Below, piece after piece: positions 33,766 through 45,186 of a stretch of DNA of 64,000 nt (its first letter is position 1; every line of letters starts with the position of its first letter). The notes beneath the pieces are model-generated. The model made no database searches. It saw only the letters and a program-made list of their open reading frames with translations, and was not told the DNA's origin. The position numbers and the translations under genes were made by a program. The stretch is from Luzula sylvatica. Taxonomy: Eukaryota > Streptophyta > Magnoliopsida > Poales > Juncaceae. The stretch lies in the NCBI GenBank assembly GCA_946800325.1, contig OX326960.1:16967893-17031892 (forward strand), given 5' to 3'.

Positions 33766-33830
33766 TGAAAAATAAATATTGAATTTGAAATGATTTAATT
33801 GTTGAACGCAAAACGCAGAGATCAAATGGA

Positions 33831-34943
33831 AGACGGGTCCTTCGTGATTTATTGGGACGGCAATATCAATAGGATTGCCAATAGTATATCCCGTTACGCA
33901 GAGAAAATGTTACTAAAAATATCCCCATGTGTATTGTTACCGATAGGTGGACGGGACACAGACCGGTAATAGAACAAATTTATTGTAGTTCAGACGGTCA
34001 TGCGTTGCGATATTGCATTCGTCATGTCCAACAGAATATAGTTCGAAGATTTGGAAATCAGGCATTGGGGGAATTGTTTTGGACGGCGGCCACTCAACGC
34101 ACTATAGATGGATGCGATGCGATACTGGAACGAATGAAATTAATGAAACCAGAAGTCATTGAGTATTTGGATAGAACTGTCGGTCAAAAATACTTATGGG
34201 CGGTATCTCACGACGGTGGTCGCCGATTGGGTATTACGACAACTAATATTTCTGAGTGTTTCAATGGAGTTTTAAAAGGTGCACGTGGATTACCGATTCG
34301 TTCATTGGTAGCTCAAATTTGTGGTCGGTTGAATACCTATTTTTTCGCGCGGCGTACCGAAGGGGAAAATTGTCGTACTCGGTTTGGTTCTAGAATTGAA
34401 GAAATGATTTATGCAAGAGGTACGGAAAGTAGAAATATGAATGTTATACAACACTCGCTTGTATTGTTCGGTGTTACCCGATACGATTTCAATCGTGGCG
34501 AGACCTTAACTTTTGAAGTTCGTTTGCCCCAAGCCCGAACACGATACAATCGTGGCGAGAACTTAAATTGTACCTGCTCGTGTGGAATCCCCCAATTGGA
34601 AGGACTTGTTTGCTCTCATGTTATTGCGGTATGTCGTAAAGTTAATAAAAGTCATTACGATATGTGTCATGATTTCTATCGTATTGACGCTTTCAAAAAA
34701 ACTTACGAACAAATCTTACCGGTTATTCTGGACCGTCGTTATTGGCCTCGTGTGCGAGGACCGATATTACTTCCACCAGAGGATGTGCGAAGGCTACCTG
34801 GGCGTCCTAAGAAAAAACGAGACCAAACCGAGATGGACCCACAAGGGAGGAAAGGCAACACGTGTAGTTATTGCAAGGCCCGAGGTCATACCATACGTAC
34901 TTGTGTGGCATATCGTGCCGTTCAACTACCTCGAGTTGATTAG
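33831..34943 (+). pseudogene. MULE transposase (SWIM type), internally deleted
   Basis: The authentic start appears to be ATG at 33831 (MEDGSFVIYWDGNINRIANS). After about 30 codons the sequence jumps to the middle of a MULE transposase in another frame: CIVTDRWTGHRPVIEQIY, then HALRYCIRHVQQNI and TTNISECFNGVLKGARGLPI. A SWIM zinc finger (CTCSCGIPQLEGLVCSHV, about residue 215 of the 33927 frame) and a CCHC knuckle (CSYCKARGHTIRTC) close the protein. The first catalytic Asp region and the FAR1-like N-terminus are missing, so this copy should not transpose itself. The downstream 338-codon frame is fully open, so the deletion is recent or the product is still under constraint. Confidence 0.85.
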
Positions 34944-35127
34944 TCTTGAATTTTGTTTGTATTTTTATTATGTATGTTATGGTTATGGTTTGTATTGAGA
35001 TTTTGTAGACTATGTAATTTTAGACTATGTAGTTGTGATTGAGATTGTTCTATTTTTAGTTTTTATTTGTATTACCTCTTTATTCATATGAATTGTTGGA
35101 CTAATTTTTGTGGAAATTTTTATTCAG

Positions 35128-37087
35128 ATGGATAATCCTGGACCAGTGGATTCGTCACTTCTAACTGATCAGGTGAATCATGTGTCCAACGATTCTCTCG
35201 AAAATTTGTTAACGAAGAAACATATCAGTCAGCACGGATCTAGTTGGGGTTTGTGGTTCCAGACGATGCAGCATCATGAAATCAAAGAACGACTTAGACG
35301 AGCAGGTTTTTATCTGCCTACGAGATGTGCGTATATCCCGCTAGATCATCCTTTTCTGACGGCACTGATTCAGCGATGGCGTCCCGAGACTAACAGCTTC
35401 CATACACCGCATGGTGAGATTACGATCACCTTGCGGGATGTTTCTTTGCTTACTGGGTTTGCTATAGACGGTAACCCGGTTTATCGAGAGAAACGGAGTA
35501 GCGATGATGCGCATGCCGATTTCTTGCGTTTGGTTGGGGCAGTTCCCGACAAGGGCCAGCGTTTGACCATTACATGGTTGCGTGAGACCTTTGATGCACT
35601 TCCAGTCAATCCGACAGAAGAAACTTGGGACCAATGGACGAGGGCGTACATTTTGTTCTTCATGGGTGCTATGGCATTCCCGAATGCTCAGCAGGGACGA
35701 TTCTCTCCTTCTTTGGTGTATTATTTGGAGGATTTCGATAGATGCGGGACTTATGCATGGGGAGCAGCCGTACTTGGTTACATTTATAGATCGTTGGGAA
35801 CTGCATGCAAGGTCGGCGCCAATAGAGCTTACGGTTGGTATTCACTTGTGCAGGTATAATATGATATTTGCTAATTATTCTTATCGTAATATACAACTAA
35901 TTGCTAATTATTGTATCTAATTTGACAGGTTTGGGCTTGGTTCCACTTTGGTATTGGCTCGCCTGATATGACATTTGCCGGATCAATCAACGGGATTCCG
36001 TTGATGAATTATTATATTGGTGCGCGGACATTTGCCGGGTCAAACAAGGGAACGGATGTGAAGTACTACATAGACCAGTTGGATCAGCTCACGAGTCAGA
36101 AGGTATGAACAATATTATTTCCTTACTTCTTAACTTAATTAGACATTAATTGTATCTATTATTTTTTTTTCGTAGATCGTATGGACTCCGTACACAAATG
36201 AGTTCACACGTTTCCTGCCACACCATTGCTTTATGGCTTCTCATCTCTGGCTCGCGAAGGTACCGCTCATATTTGGAGGTATCGTCGAGATGCACCTTCC
36301 CGACAGGGTCCTTATGCAGTTCGGATTCCGGCAGCACATCCCTCAGAATCCTATTATGGCTCGGCGTGGAAATCTTAGTAGTTCCCAAATGGGTCCTTAT
36401 TTGACTATGTGGGACACGAGAAATGAGCGTCTTGTGCGGGAGGATGACACGGTTTTGGGTGACCAATTCACTAGGACAGTACGATTTATGTTTATCAATT
36501 ATATTACATAATTTTGAGATGTTAAATTTGTGAAACTTGTGCAGGATTATATGGTTTGGTTTTGGAGAATTACGCGACGGTGGATTTTGACCTCGATTGA
36601 TCCACCTAATGCGAGGTTCCGAGCTAGTGGCCCGGTCTTGCGATCCATGGTCGAGGAGTTACGTTTAGACATCCGTCGAGCTAGACAGAATTGGAATTGT
36701 ACCTCGCATTGTTCTGCCGGACACACGTTGGATCAGATGGCCAGTAGGATGACTTTGCTACTCGACACGTTGTCCTTGAATAATCCAGCTAATCCGCCTT
36801 CGCCACCCCATCGACAGGAACATCCATCTCAGCATGAGTCCCAACCACCTCCGTACTTTGGAACGCAACCCGAGTTCAACCCATGGAACGAGGTATACCA
36901 GCCACCGAATCCCGATTACGTGTGCACTACTCGCCCTAATTATGGTCAGAGATCGGCTACTGAGTTGATGGATTTCATGAATACGACTTATCCATCGACT
37001 CATAATCCATATGGTGAGGGCAGTTCTTCTCGGAACCAGTATGACTTCTTCGACTCCACTCAGAATGCTCCGAGAGACGATATTTAG
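35128..37087 (+). CDS. Plant mobile domain (PMD) protein carried by the MULE
   Basis: Exons 35128-35853, 35929-36102, 36176-36478 and 36545-37087 join in phase to 581 residues. The ATG directly follows an acceptor (ATTCAG|ATGG), implying a leader intron. PMD landmarks: LRRAGFYLPTRCAYIPLDHP, LIQRWRPETNSFHTPHGEIT, ITLRDVSLLTGFAIDGNPV, FRQHIPQNP and DYMVWFWRITRRWI. Residues after about 450 are Pro-, Asn- and Ser-rich and likely disordered. PMD proteins include host MAIN/MAIL1, which act in silencing and genome stability, and many transposon-borne relatives often annotated as phosphatase 7 long form homologues. No phosphatase domain is present here. Lack of any disabling change, next to a broken transposase, suggests it is or was recently functional. 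Confidence 0.88.
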
Positions 37088-37334
37088 TTTTTTTTGTTAT
37101 GATTATGTTTTTTTTTTTTTTTTTTGTCGTAATCCATATGTGTGCATGTTTGTTTGTTTAGGATTGTGATATTGTGATTGTGATGGTTAGATGATTTTGA
37201 TGATTGAGATTGTGATGGTTAGATGGTTTAGATGATATTGCTACTAAAATAGGAAATAAAATATACCCAACATAAATTATTACCATCATTTTTTTAAATA
37301 TTAAATATAAAAAAAAACAACAGGAAAATTAATA

Positions 37335-37640
37335 TGCTGAATTTTGGCGGAATTACAAATTCCGCCATATACTAAATATTACTTAAATATTACACATAAC
37401 GACAAAACAATAATATTTTCAAATATGGCGGAATTTGAGATGCCGCCATTTGTTTTAACGCATAATTAAACGTAATCACACCAGTTAACACATCATTAAC
37501 ATTTGGCGGAATTTGAGATGCCGCCATTTCTAATTTGGCGGAATTTGAGATGCCGCCTTTGTCTATTTCGGTAATTAACTTCAAAACTTGGTTATTTTGA
37601 TAATAAAATATTAAAAGATGGTTAGTTTAAAAAATCTGCC
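37335..37640 (-). repeat. MULE right TIR and palindromic modules
   Basis: The TIR is about 37497-37640, the reverse complement of the left one. Modules of form GGCGGAATTT..ATGCCGCC lie at about 37424, 37504 and 37537; a variant with an ATTACAA centre is at 37344. The two outermost modules match the left TIR one for one. Confidence 0.8.
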
Positions 37641-37649
37641 TATATTTTA

Positions 37650-40203
37650 ATTGAAGAATCGAGTCATGCTGTGTGTCGTCTGTTTACGAGAAATAACAGC
37701 CATAATTTTGTAATTAAAGGCTACAATTTTTTTTTTCTTTCTCCGAAATTATTTTCGTATGAGTTACATTATTTATTTTTATGGTTGATATTAATTTTGT
37801 TATCCCATATTTTGATAGTGTTATTCCAATCAATTGCACCTGAAGTTGCAATATTATGAAATAATAACAGAATATAATTTCATAATTACCATGAGTATAT
37901 TAGAGAAATAAATAAGTCTCATTGTGATATAATTTATAAAGTGTTCCGTATATATACGTGGACAAAATTGAGTGAATTTTGATTGAGCATCCATAATATG
38001 AATAGTGAAGATATATACTTGTCCGATAGTGCGTCAAAGCACACGACACTTAGAAAAGCAAACTATTTTGCTAATATTACTCTAGAAGAGTTGTTTTTGG
38101 AAGAGCTATTATTTATATTGCTCCGGAATAGTGATTATGTAATAGAAATATCATTGCTTATTTTTGTGATATACAAATGTATTGGTTGAATTGAAATCAT
38201 GTTATTATGAACTAGGAGTTCGTATTATATAAAATGGAAGCCACGATATGATGTGAAATAATTCATTAAGCATATGATATGCTTGTCATGACGATGACTA
38301 AATTAAGACCAACTATTTACGATATATACTCCCCAAATCTCATTACAACTTGTGCGCATGCTTGGAGCCAACACGTATTTTTTGAAAAGATTGAATGTTT
38401 AGATGATGTGCCGGCAACATTACCATATCAAGATGAGTTAAAAATTGTTTGGCATATATATTGGGTCGATTTATTCCCCATAAATTGATATCTTGAATAT
38501 TTGTTTGTTTGAACTAGAAGTTCAATTGATATGTATAAACCTGAAGTTTAAATATATACGTAAACTAGAAGTTTACATTCAAGGAAAAACAATAAAGTCA
38601 AATATGCATGTTGTGTGTATAATATCCCCGAAGGATTATATGTTATTTGATGTAACAAATAAAATTGAAAAACATGCTTGAATTGTAGTAAGCATTTGAT
38701 AAATGTACAAATCCTTGAAGAAAAGAAAAGAAAAGAAATAAATGAATAAGATGACCAAACATGAGTGAAATAGCTCCAGATATAATATATCATACAAGTC
38801 CCGGAGAACTTCACTAGGTATACTCATGCCTACATTAGGGGGAGAGAAATAAAAACTGAAAAATTAAGAAATTATGGAGTGCATCATCAAATGAGATCCT
38901 CGAAGAAATAATAATGAAAAAGGAGTTCATAGACTATTTATTTGCAATAAATTGCAAATCAATGATTTGATGCAAGAATTTTCAGTTTGAAATGCTCATA
39001 TTTTTAGTAAATATCCTTTGATAATTTTAAGTTTGATATACGCCAGAAGCGTGATCGATGCGATTCCAACATTATAAATTCAAAGGAATAATAAATAGCA
39101 CGATAAAAAGTTGGCATAATAGAAGTTGTTATTATTTCTAATGAAATATATTTCTTTTTGGAAATTAATATTGAAATATTAGTTCGTAGAGGACATAAAT
39201 AAATGTATAACCTTTAAAAAGGTTCAGGTACCTAACAACAATGAAATTGTTGAAAATAATGAGATCTCAATATTTTGTCCCTACATGAAACATATGGAAT
39301 CGAAATGAAACTATAGTTATTGAGAAAATTGCATATGCACTTACAATTGATAAAGAAAAACGAGGATCTATAATAAAATCAATTGAAAAATGTCGACAAA
39401 TACAATTATTGGCCATAATTGATATTCACATAAGAAAGTGAAGTTGATGGACCCGAAGTCCGGAAAACACCTTATATTGGTGATGAATTTTTATTTATAT
39501 GTAAATTTAGTTTGAATATTCATGAATGACTCATATATCTATCATGTATACATTATAATAATTATTCATATGCTCGTTCGATTATACTATATTGAAAATC
39601 CCTGAAGGATTATTCATGAAGAATATTATTTTATCTCTCGAGAGATATGCCTGAAGCATATTATATTAAATAACAAAGATCTTTGTATGAATTTGAGTAA
39701 TCCGAGCATGTATGATATGATCATTTTAATGTTGACGATAGATTATATGTCTATATCTATGATCAAATTGATAGATGTGTATTATCGCAAATAATTTATA
39801 TTTTGATTATGATTATTAGAACCCCTGAAGAGGTTTAAAAGACAAATTATGAAAATAACAATTATGTTATAATAAATATAAATATTTGTCATGGGTTACA
39901 AATATGTTTAATATTTTTTTCAGAATGAATTTTTTCACGAGCAACTAAGTTTGTCAAACTGCTCGTTTTCAAAATATTTGTAACCATGAGGGGGAGAAAA
40001 TGATACGCAATGCACTCTTTTTGTCCTTGGTCATGGTTTTGTCCCACCGGGTTTTCATGACAAGGTTTTTAATGAGGCATCTTATTTTAATAATATTGCA
40101 CTCTTTTTCCTTCACCAAGATTTTTGTCCCATGGGGTTTTATCTGGTAAGGTTTTAACGAGGCAGATTTTTATGCGTACGAAATCAATACATTCAAGGGG
40201 GAG
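37650..40203 (+). pseudogene. Decayed Ty1/copia internal region
   Basis: Heavily mutated copia polyprotein. IYLSDSASKHTTLRKANYF at 38013 resembles the copia protease active-site region (DSA-x2-HT). The 3' portion has the typical post-pol copia sequence with GAGGGGGAG at 39969, TTTTTGTCCCA..GGGTTTT boxes and the polypurine tract CAAGGGGGAG at 40194-40203, directly before the 3' LTR. Stops and frameshifts are everywhere; no ORF above 70 codons survives. Confidence 0.7.
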
Positions 40204-40487
40204 TGTTATAAATATGAATGTATGTTAAATATAATATGTTCAAGTGTGAAAAGCTTAGACACTAAGGAAGATGTATGGATATTGAGAGATGTATATTGGA
40301 GGTTTCACACTGGAGAGATGCACATTGGAGGTTTCACACTGGAGCGTTCACATTGATGAAAGGGTGTTGTGTTCCCTATATAAGGATAGTTTGTGTGGTT
40401 CATTTGTACAGACAATTCAGTCCAATAATAAAAGACTTTCTCTCTCTACTTTCTTGTGTTATTTACCTTCCGTTTATAATAATAACA
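40204..40487 (+). mobile_element. Copia 3' LTR, 284 bp
   Basis: Begins TGTTATAAAT immediately after the polypurine tract and ends ATAATAATAACA, giving the TGTTAT...ATAACA inverted ends of an LTR. It contains CCTATATAAGG (likely TATA box). Its first 210 bases match 31455-31664. The 5 bases after it (TGGAT) do not match those before the 31455 LTR piece. Confidence 0.85.
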
Positions 40488-40799
40488 TGGATTTGAATAA
40501 TTAACATGCTAAATTTTCTAATGAGTCAACCGAGTCATCTCGAATTTTGCAAAGACCGAGTTAACTCGAGGGGAGTACTTTAACTCGTTGTAGTTTTGAA
40601 ACGGCGAGTCAAAAGTGTTACATATTTTTCTACAAAAATAAGGATGTAAAAGTTTCAATCAAAAGTACGTACAAGTCTTACATGTTAATTTCTTTTAGGA
40701 GCATTTTTGCATGTGACAATTTGTGTTTGGAATTCGCAAAATAATTCGAATTTTGAAAATTGTTTTTTTTTAATACTCTGTGCACAGAAAAAATATATA

Positions 40800-41060
40800 A
40801 AATTTTATTTTACTCCAAAGTGTACCCGTCGTATTCTTCATATTTGTTATTGAATTTAATTAACGTGATGATTATAACATATCATTAAAAATTTATTAAT
40901 ATTGATTCAATCTTATGAATTCGAACTAATGTTAATTACGTATTAAATTAATAGTTAACATATGCTAGTTATCATGTTAATTAAATATACTAACTTAGAA
41001 AATTGAGGATGTTATGGTAAAATTTGGGGAAAAATATCATATTTTCAATCGAACATTCCA
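40800..41060. repeat. Diverged relative of the 61.3-64 kb palindrome
   Basis: AATTAACGTGATGATTATAA, TTATGAATTCGAAC, TTAATAGTTAACATATGCTA and GTTATGGTAAAATTTGGGG line up in order with 61550-61740 and its repeats. It shows that the sequence inside the palindrome is a dispersed family. Confidence 0.6.
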
Positions 41061-41064
41061 ACGA

Positions 41065-41165
41065 GTAAAACTCGTCTTTTTCATAGAAGAGGAAGAGGAA
41101 GAGGAATAATGGCTGAATTGGTACTTTTTCATAGAAGAGGAAGAGGAATAATGGCTGAATTGGTT
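41065..41165 (+). repeat. Short tandem duplication
   Basis: CTTTTTCATAGAAGAGGAAG through GGCTGAATTGG occurs twice in tandem (about 48 bases), the copies differing by one GGAAGA unit. Confidence 0.85.
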
Positions 41166-41995
41166 TATTAATTAATTTAATTGACCAGGATTTTAAAATC
41201 AGGTACCACCGAATTTTGAAACTGGGTAAGTGAACAAATATTGAATATGTAATAAATAAAATTACAAGTTCTTGAAAGAGTTAGATCAATTATGATCGAT
41301 CTGATGGTGTCATCTGACTAATTGAGTTCATATTTTGTTCTTCAATAATATTCATATGGAGAGTTGTTTTCTACATAGTGTCTCGTTGTATAATGTTACA
41401 TAATGCAGTTATAATCATAATCGATTATTGTTATGTTGCCATGTTCAAAGATCAGTCTAATGTTTCATGCAAGGTATAATGTGAAGTTAAAAAATCGTGT
41501 GGTAATATCAAATTATAATTACAAAAATGACATATTTTTATTTTGTATAACAATACCATTTTAAGAGAAGTTCTATGACAAATTCATTTTTTTATCATGG
41601 ACTCTTTTTCAAAAAAATTGTTTTAAGAATTTTAGCTATTTATTAATTAATTATATAAAATTTATGTTTTGGATAGCATAATGATAAATATACACTATAA
41701 TCTTACAAAGAAAATCATTATTTAATAAATATTCGATTTTTTTTTTAAAAATGGGTCCATGATAAGAAAATGGATCTATCATAGAACTTCCCCCATTTTA
41801 ATTTAGATGACACTTTTATAATTGTTCTGTCCAAAAATATTGAAATATGTGATGTATATATATCAAGAATGGAGAAACAATATGATGCATATTCGAACAA
41901 GAAAACAATGAATCAATATAATTTTATTATGGGGATTTTCTCTTGAAGCAGGCGATCAAGATTTTTTCAAGAAACCAAATCGGAATTTCAGGAAG
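41166..41995. other. AT-rich DNA; no gene supported
   Basis: Nothing recognised. Confidence 0.5.
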
Positions 41996-42583
41996 AGTGG
42001 TGAATTTAGGGGTGTCAACGGTTCGGATCCGGTTCGGATAGTGGTCATACCAGATCCATATCCATATTTTTTTTCGGATACGAATCCGAATACGGTATTA
42101 CCCGGATCCGGATACGGTTCGGATATTAAACGGATACGGATACGGTTCGGATATTGTCGGATACGGATACGGATACGGATTATATTCGGATATTAAAACG
42201 AATACTATGATATAATAATATAATACTATTTTTAGTATTCAAGTCTTGATTATTTTGTAATTTTAAAACAAATTATATATATTATTGATTATTAAGTATT
42301 ATTATGAATTAAAATATAGTTATTGTCTATTAGGTATTACTATGATTTTGATCATGATTTCAACAAAACGGTTATCCGTTTACAAATTTTATTCGGATCC
42401 GGATAGTATCCGGATCCATATCCGGATCCATCAAAAAATTAGCTCCTAGATCCGGATCCATACCCGTAAAAACGGATACGGTCCATCCGGAACCGAATAC
42501 TTTTTTTTGGATCCGGATATTTCTTCGGATACGGTTCGGGTCGGTTCGGGCAATATCCGTCCCATTGACACCCCTAGTGGTGA
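41996..42583. mobile_element. hAT-type MITE 1 with 8-bp target duplication
   Basis: AGTGGTGA flanks the element on both sides (41996-42003 and 42576-42583). The termini are AGGGGTGTCAA near the left end (after four extra bases ATTT) and TTGACACCCCT at the right end. The interior is rich in CGGATACGGAT words in alternating orientation, so it can fold back. There is no coding capacity. The 8-bp duplication and ends fit the hAT superfamily. Confidence 0.85.
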
Positions 42584-43456
42584 TGCATCTCCTCTTAAAA
42601 TCCCCTAGATCGATTGATGTGTTGGCGTCTGCATTAATGATGATGGTAAACCATGAATATTTAATTTTTTTTCATCCTATATAAGAAAAGAAGGTAAAAA
42701 AGATCCACCGATTCACATCATTAATTTATTTAATATCTTAAACAAGTTTGTTTACCACCATTTATAATATTAATTAATCAAATTTAAATATATAAATTTG
42801 GAAATGAAGTTATTTGACCGAATTAATACACGGTTTAACATGCGTTAAATGGATACACATGAATAAAATATCATAAAAAATAAATAAAAATAATAAGTTC
42901 GCAAAAGTTAGCAAAATAAAAATGAAAATACTTTGCTTTTAAAATAATTTGAAAATAAAATAATAAAAATTTGTTAAAATAAATATGACTTGTTATGTGT
43001 AAAATCAAATATAATAAATAATTAAATAAACCAAATCATTTTTTAATAATTTGGTTTACCACATAATTAATGTCGTTTACCATCTAATTAATACGATTTT
43101 CCACCTAATTAATACCATGATTAATTTGTATAATTTTATTGTTTACCATATATTAATTTAAATTTAACATTAAATTGAGTCAATTAAACTTCTGCCAACA
43201 TACCAAATATTGTGGGGGAATGTAAAGGGGACAACTATAATTTTTCTTTCAAGAATTAAGTTTCAAGTTCTAATTTGGAATATATTTTAAGGGTTACACA
43301 AACTCAACCAGCTTTTGAGAGTGAGTCAATGCAGAAACCAAAACCTAATAATAGAAAGGAAAAAGTGAAGAAGGTCTGGATAGTAAAAAAGAGAAAAACA
43401 AAGCAAGAATGGAGGACTAAGAAGAAGTTAGAGAAAAATGAGGGGGTAATTGTGTT
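42584..43456. other. AT-rich DNA; no gene supported
   Basis: Contains a Lys-rich 61-codon ORF at 43275-43460 with no recognisable domain. Otherwise nothing seen. Confidence 0.4.
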
Positions 43457-44059
43457 GTGACTAATAGAGGTGGCAATCGGGCGGGTCGGGTCGGGTCGGG
43501 TTCGGGTCGTTTCGGATTGCGGGTCACATGTCGTTCGGGTTCGGGTCGTTTCGGTTTTCGGGTCATTCGGGTTCGGGTCGTTTCGATCTTCGGGTCATTC
43601 GGGTCATGACTATTTTCATTTTCGGGTAATTTAGATTTCACAAAATTTGATTTCGAATCATTCGATTTTCGAAAAATTTAATTTTCGGATAATTTCTGAT
43701 TTATTTTATTGATTCCGAGATATTTTAGCAATATTATATTGAATTTAACAATAATATTTTAATTTTCGGGTCATTCGGGTCGTGAGTTTCGGGTCATTCG
43801 GGTTTCGGGTTAGTTCGGGTTTCGGGTCTTCGGGTTTCGGGACGTTCGGGTTTCGGGACGTTCGGGTTTCGGGTCCGAGTCATTCGATTTCGGGTTCGGA
43901 TCATTCGGTTTCGGGTCATTCGGTTTCGGGTCGATTTCGGGTTCGGGTCATTCGGGTTCGGGTTCGGGTCGTTGACTTTTCAATATTTTCGGGTCGGGTT
44001 CGGGTTCGGGCGGGTCATTTTTTCGGGTCGGATCAGATTATGCCAGCTCTAGTGGCTAA
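43457..44059. mobile_element. hAT-type MITE 2 with near-perfect 8-bp duplication
   Basis: The element is 43465-44051, starting TAGAGGTGGCAAT and ending ATGCCAGCTCTA. The flanks GTGACTAA and GTGGCTAA differ at one base. The interior is a dense GGGTCGGGTTCGGG / TCGTTTCGGGT simple repeat with a central AT-rich part. The open frame across it is a repeat artefact, not a gene. Confidence 0.85.
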
Positions 44060-44500
44060 AAATCAAAACATCATTGAAGAAGAAATGACATTGAGTAAGC
44101 AACTAGGGATAATTTTGCAATTATTAACAAAAGAGCCCTCATATAATAACAAAATCTCCGGGCTAATTAGAAGGAAAGAGGGAGATATACAAATAATGGG
44201 AAAAAATTTCAGGTGTTTTTTAAAGATGAAATCTGTTGAAAATATTTTTAAAAACAGTTTTTGGGTGGGAGAAAAAACACCTATCAAGCATTATTCCCTG
44301 TTGTGTATATTTCTTGCCGAATTTGGCTTTCCAGGCTGTGCCACGTGTTTATTCTTCTAAAAAAAAATCGCAGATTTTGTGCGGCCTTTGGTTTATAGCT
44401 GTTGTGTTGCTTTGTGTCTGACGGTTCGATCTTCTTTATCGTTTTCGTTGTGAGCCGTCCGATTCGGTACGTTAGCCCCTCCACGAGGCGGTGACACACT
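44060..44500. other. No gene; possibly the 5' part of a Helitron
   Basis: Moderately AT-rich sequence with short ORFs only. A Helitron 3' end lies downstream at 45069, so part of this may belong to it, but no convincing TC end was found. Confidence 0.3.
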
Positions 44501-44514
44501 GACACGTGGAGTAG

Positions 44515-44745
44515 GGTAATTTTCATTTTAGCCCCTTATTTCTTCATTTTTCAATTTTGATCTTTTTTTGGTAAATTTCCTTTTTAGCCCCTTATTTCTT
44601 CATTTTTCAATTTTGATCATTTTTTGGGGTAAATTTCTCTTTTAGCCCATTATATTTTCATTTTTCAATTTTGATCCTTTTTTGGTAATTTTTCTTTTTA
44701 CCCTATTTTTTCCTCCTTTTTCGATTTTGGTCCTTTTCGGCTTTC
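44515..44745 (+). repeat. Tandem repeat, about 65 bp, 3-4 units
   Basis: TTTTAGCCCCTTATTTCTTC followed by ATTTTTCAATTTTGATC repeats with decay. It resembles, in reverse complement, the GGACCAAAATG theme of the Helitron at 23.9-25 kb and leads to a Helitron 3' end. Confidence 0.75.
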
Positions 44746-45029
44746 CAATTTTTTTTTTATTTCCTCATTTCGCACGGGTATGTGTGAAATTTTGTAAGCT
44801 CAAATTTATCATGTACCCGTTGTATTCATTTGACACGTTGCGATTTTTTAATAAACATTTATTAATACATTTATTGACATTAAATATATTTGCGAATATG
44901 TCATGGTTATAAATCAAGTTTCAAAACACCCTCGCAAATGTTATTTAAACAAATTATATCTAAAAATAATATAAACGCACGCGCGTTAATTCGCACGCGT
45001 GGTAATTTTAACTATAATATGTAAAAAAT

Positions 45030-45069
45030 AAGTATGTTGTCCCGCGCAATTGCGCGTGGATAAAGCTAG
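45030..45069 (+). mobile_element. Helitron 3' terminus
   Basis: CCCGCGCAATTGCGCG hairpin, then TGGATAAAG and CTAG followed by T, the plus-strand equivalent of the end seen at 22943. A related hairpin-like stretch (CGCACGCGCGTTAATTCGCA) lies just upstream, so two ends may be nested. The 5' boundary is unresolved. Confidence 0.6.
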
Positions 45070-45186
45070 TTATAATGAAAGGAAGATTATCAATGAGGAA
45101 GAGAAAGGTGGACCAATAATTATCAAGTGTAAAAGGGTTATATACTTATATATTACATGGCCTAATAATCTCCCATTACAACCAGA

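Larger units (their letters stand above)
32740..37649. mobile_element. Complete Mutator-like element (MULE) with 9-bp target duplication
   Basis: The element is 32749-37640 (4892 bp). Its ends GGCAGATTTTTTAAACTAAC are perfect inverted repeats, extending to about 145 bp with few mismatches. TATATTTTA occurs immediately outside both ends (32740-32748 and 37641-37649), an exact 9-bp duplication typical of MULEs. Inside, in order: left TIR with palindromic modules, telomere-like repeats, broken transposase, intact PMD gene, right TIR. Both genes read left to right. Confidence 0.93.

Noticed and set aside
35582..36511. Alternative-frame ORFs over the PMD gene
   Set aside because: Shadows of PMD exons 1-3, whose in-phase splicing explains the sequence fully.
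35128..37087. Serine/threonine phosphatase 7 long form
   Set aside because: That is a common database label for PMD proteins; no metallophosphatase motifs are present.
31455..40487. One intact copia element with paired LTRs
   Set aside because: The left LTR piece is truncated, no primer-binding site or gag was seen, and the flanking 5-mers do not match.
43782..44360. 192-codon ORF through the GGGTTCGGG repeats
   Set aside because: Low-complexity frame through a MITE interior running into flanking DNA.
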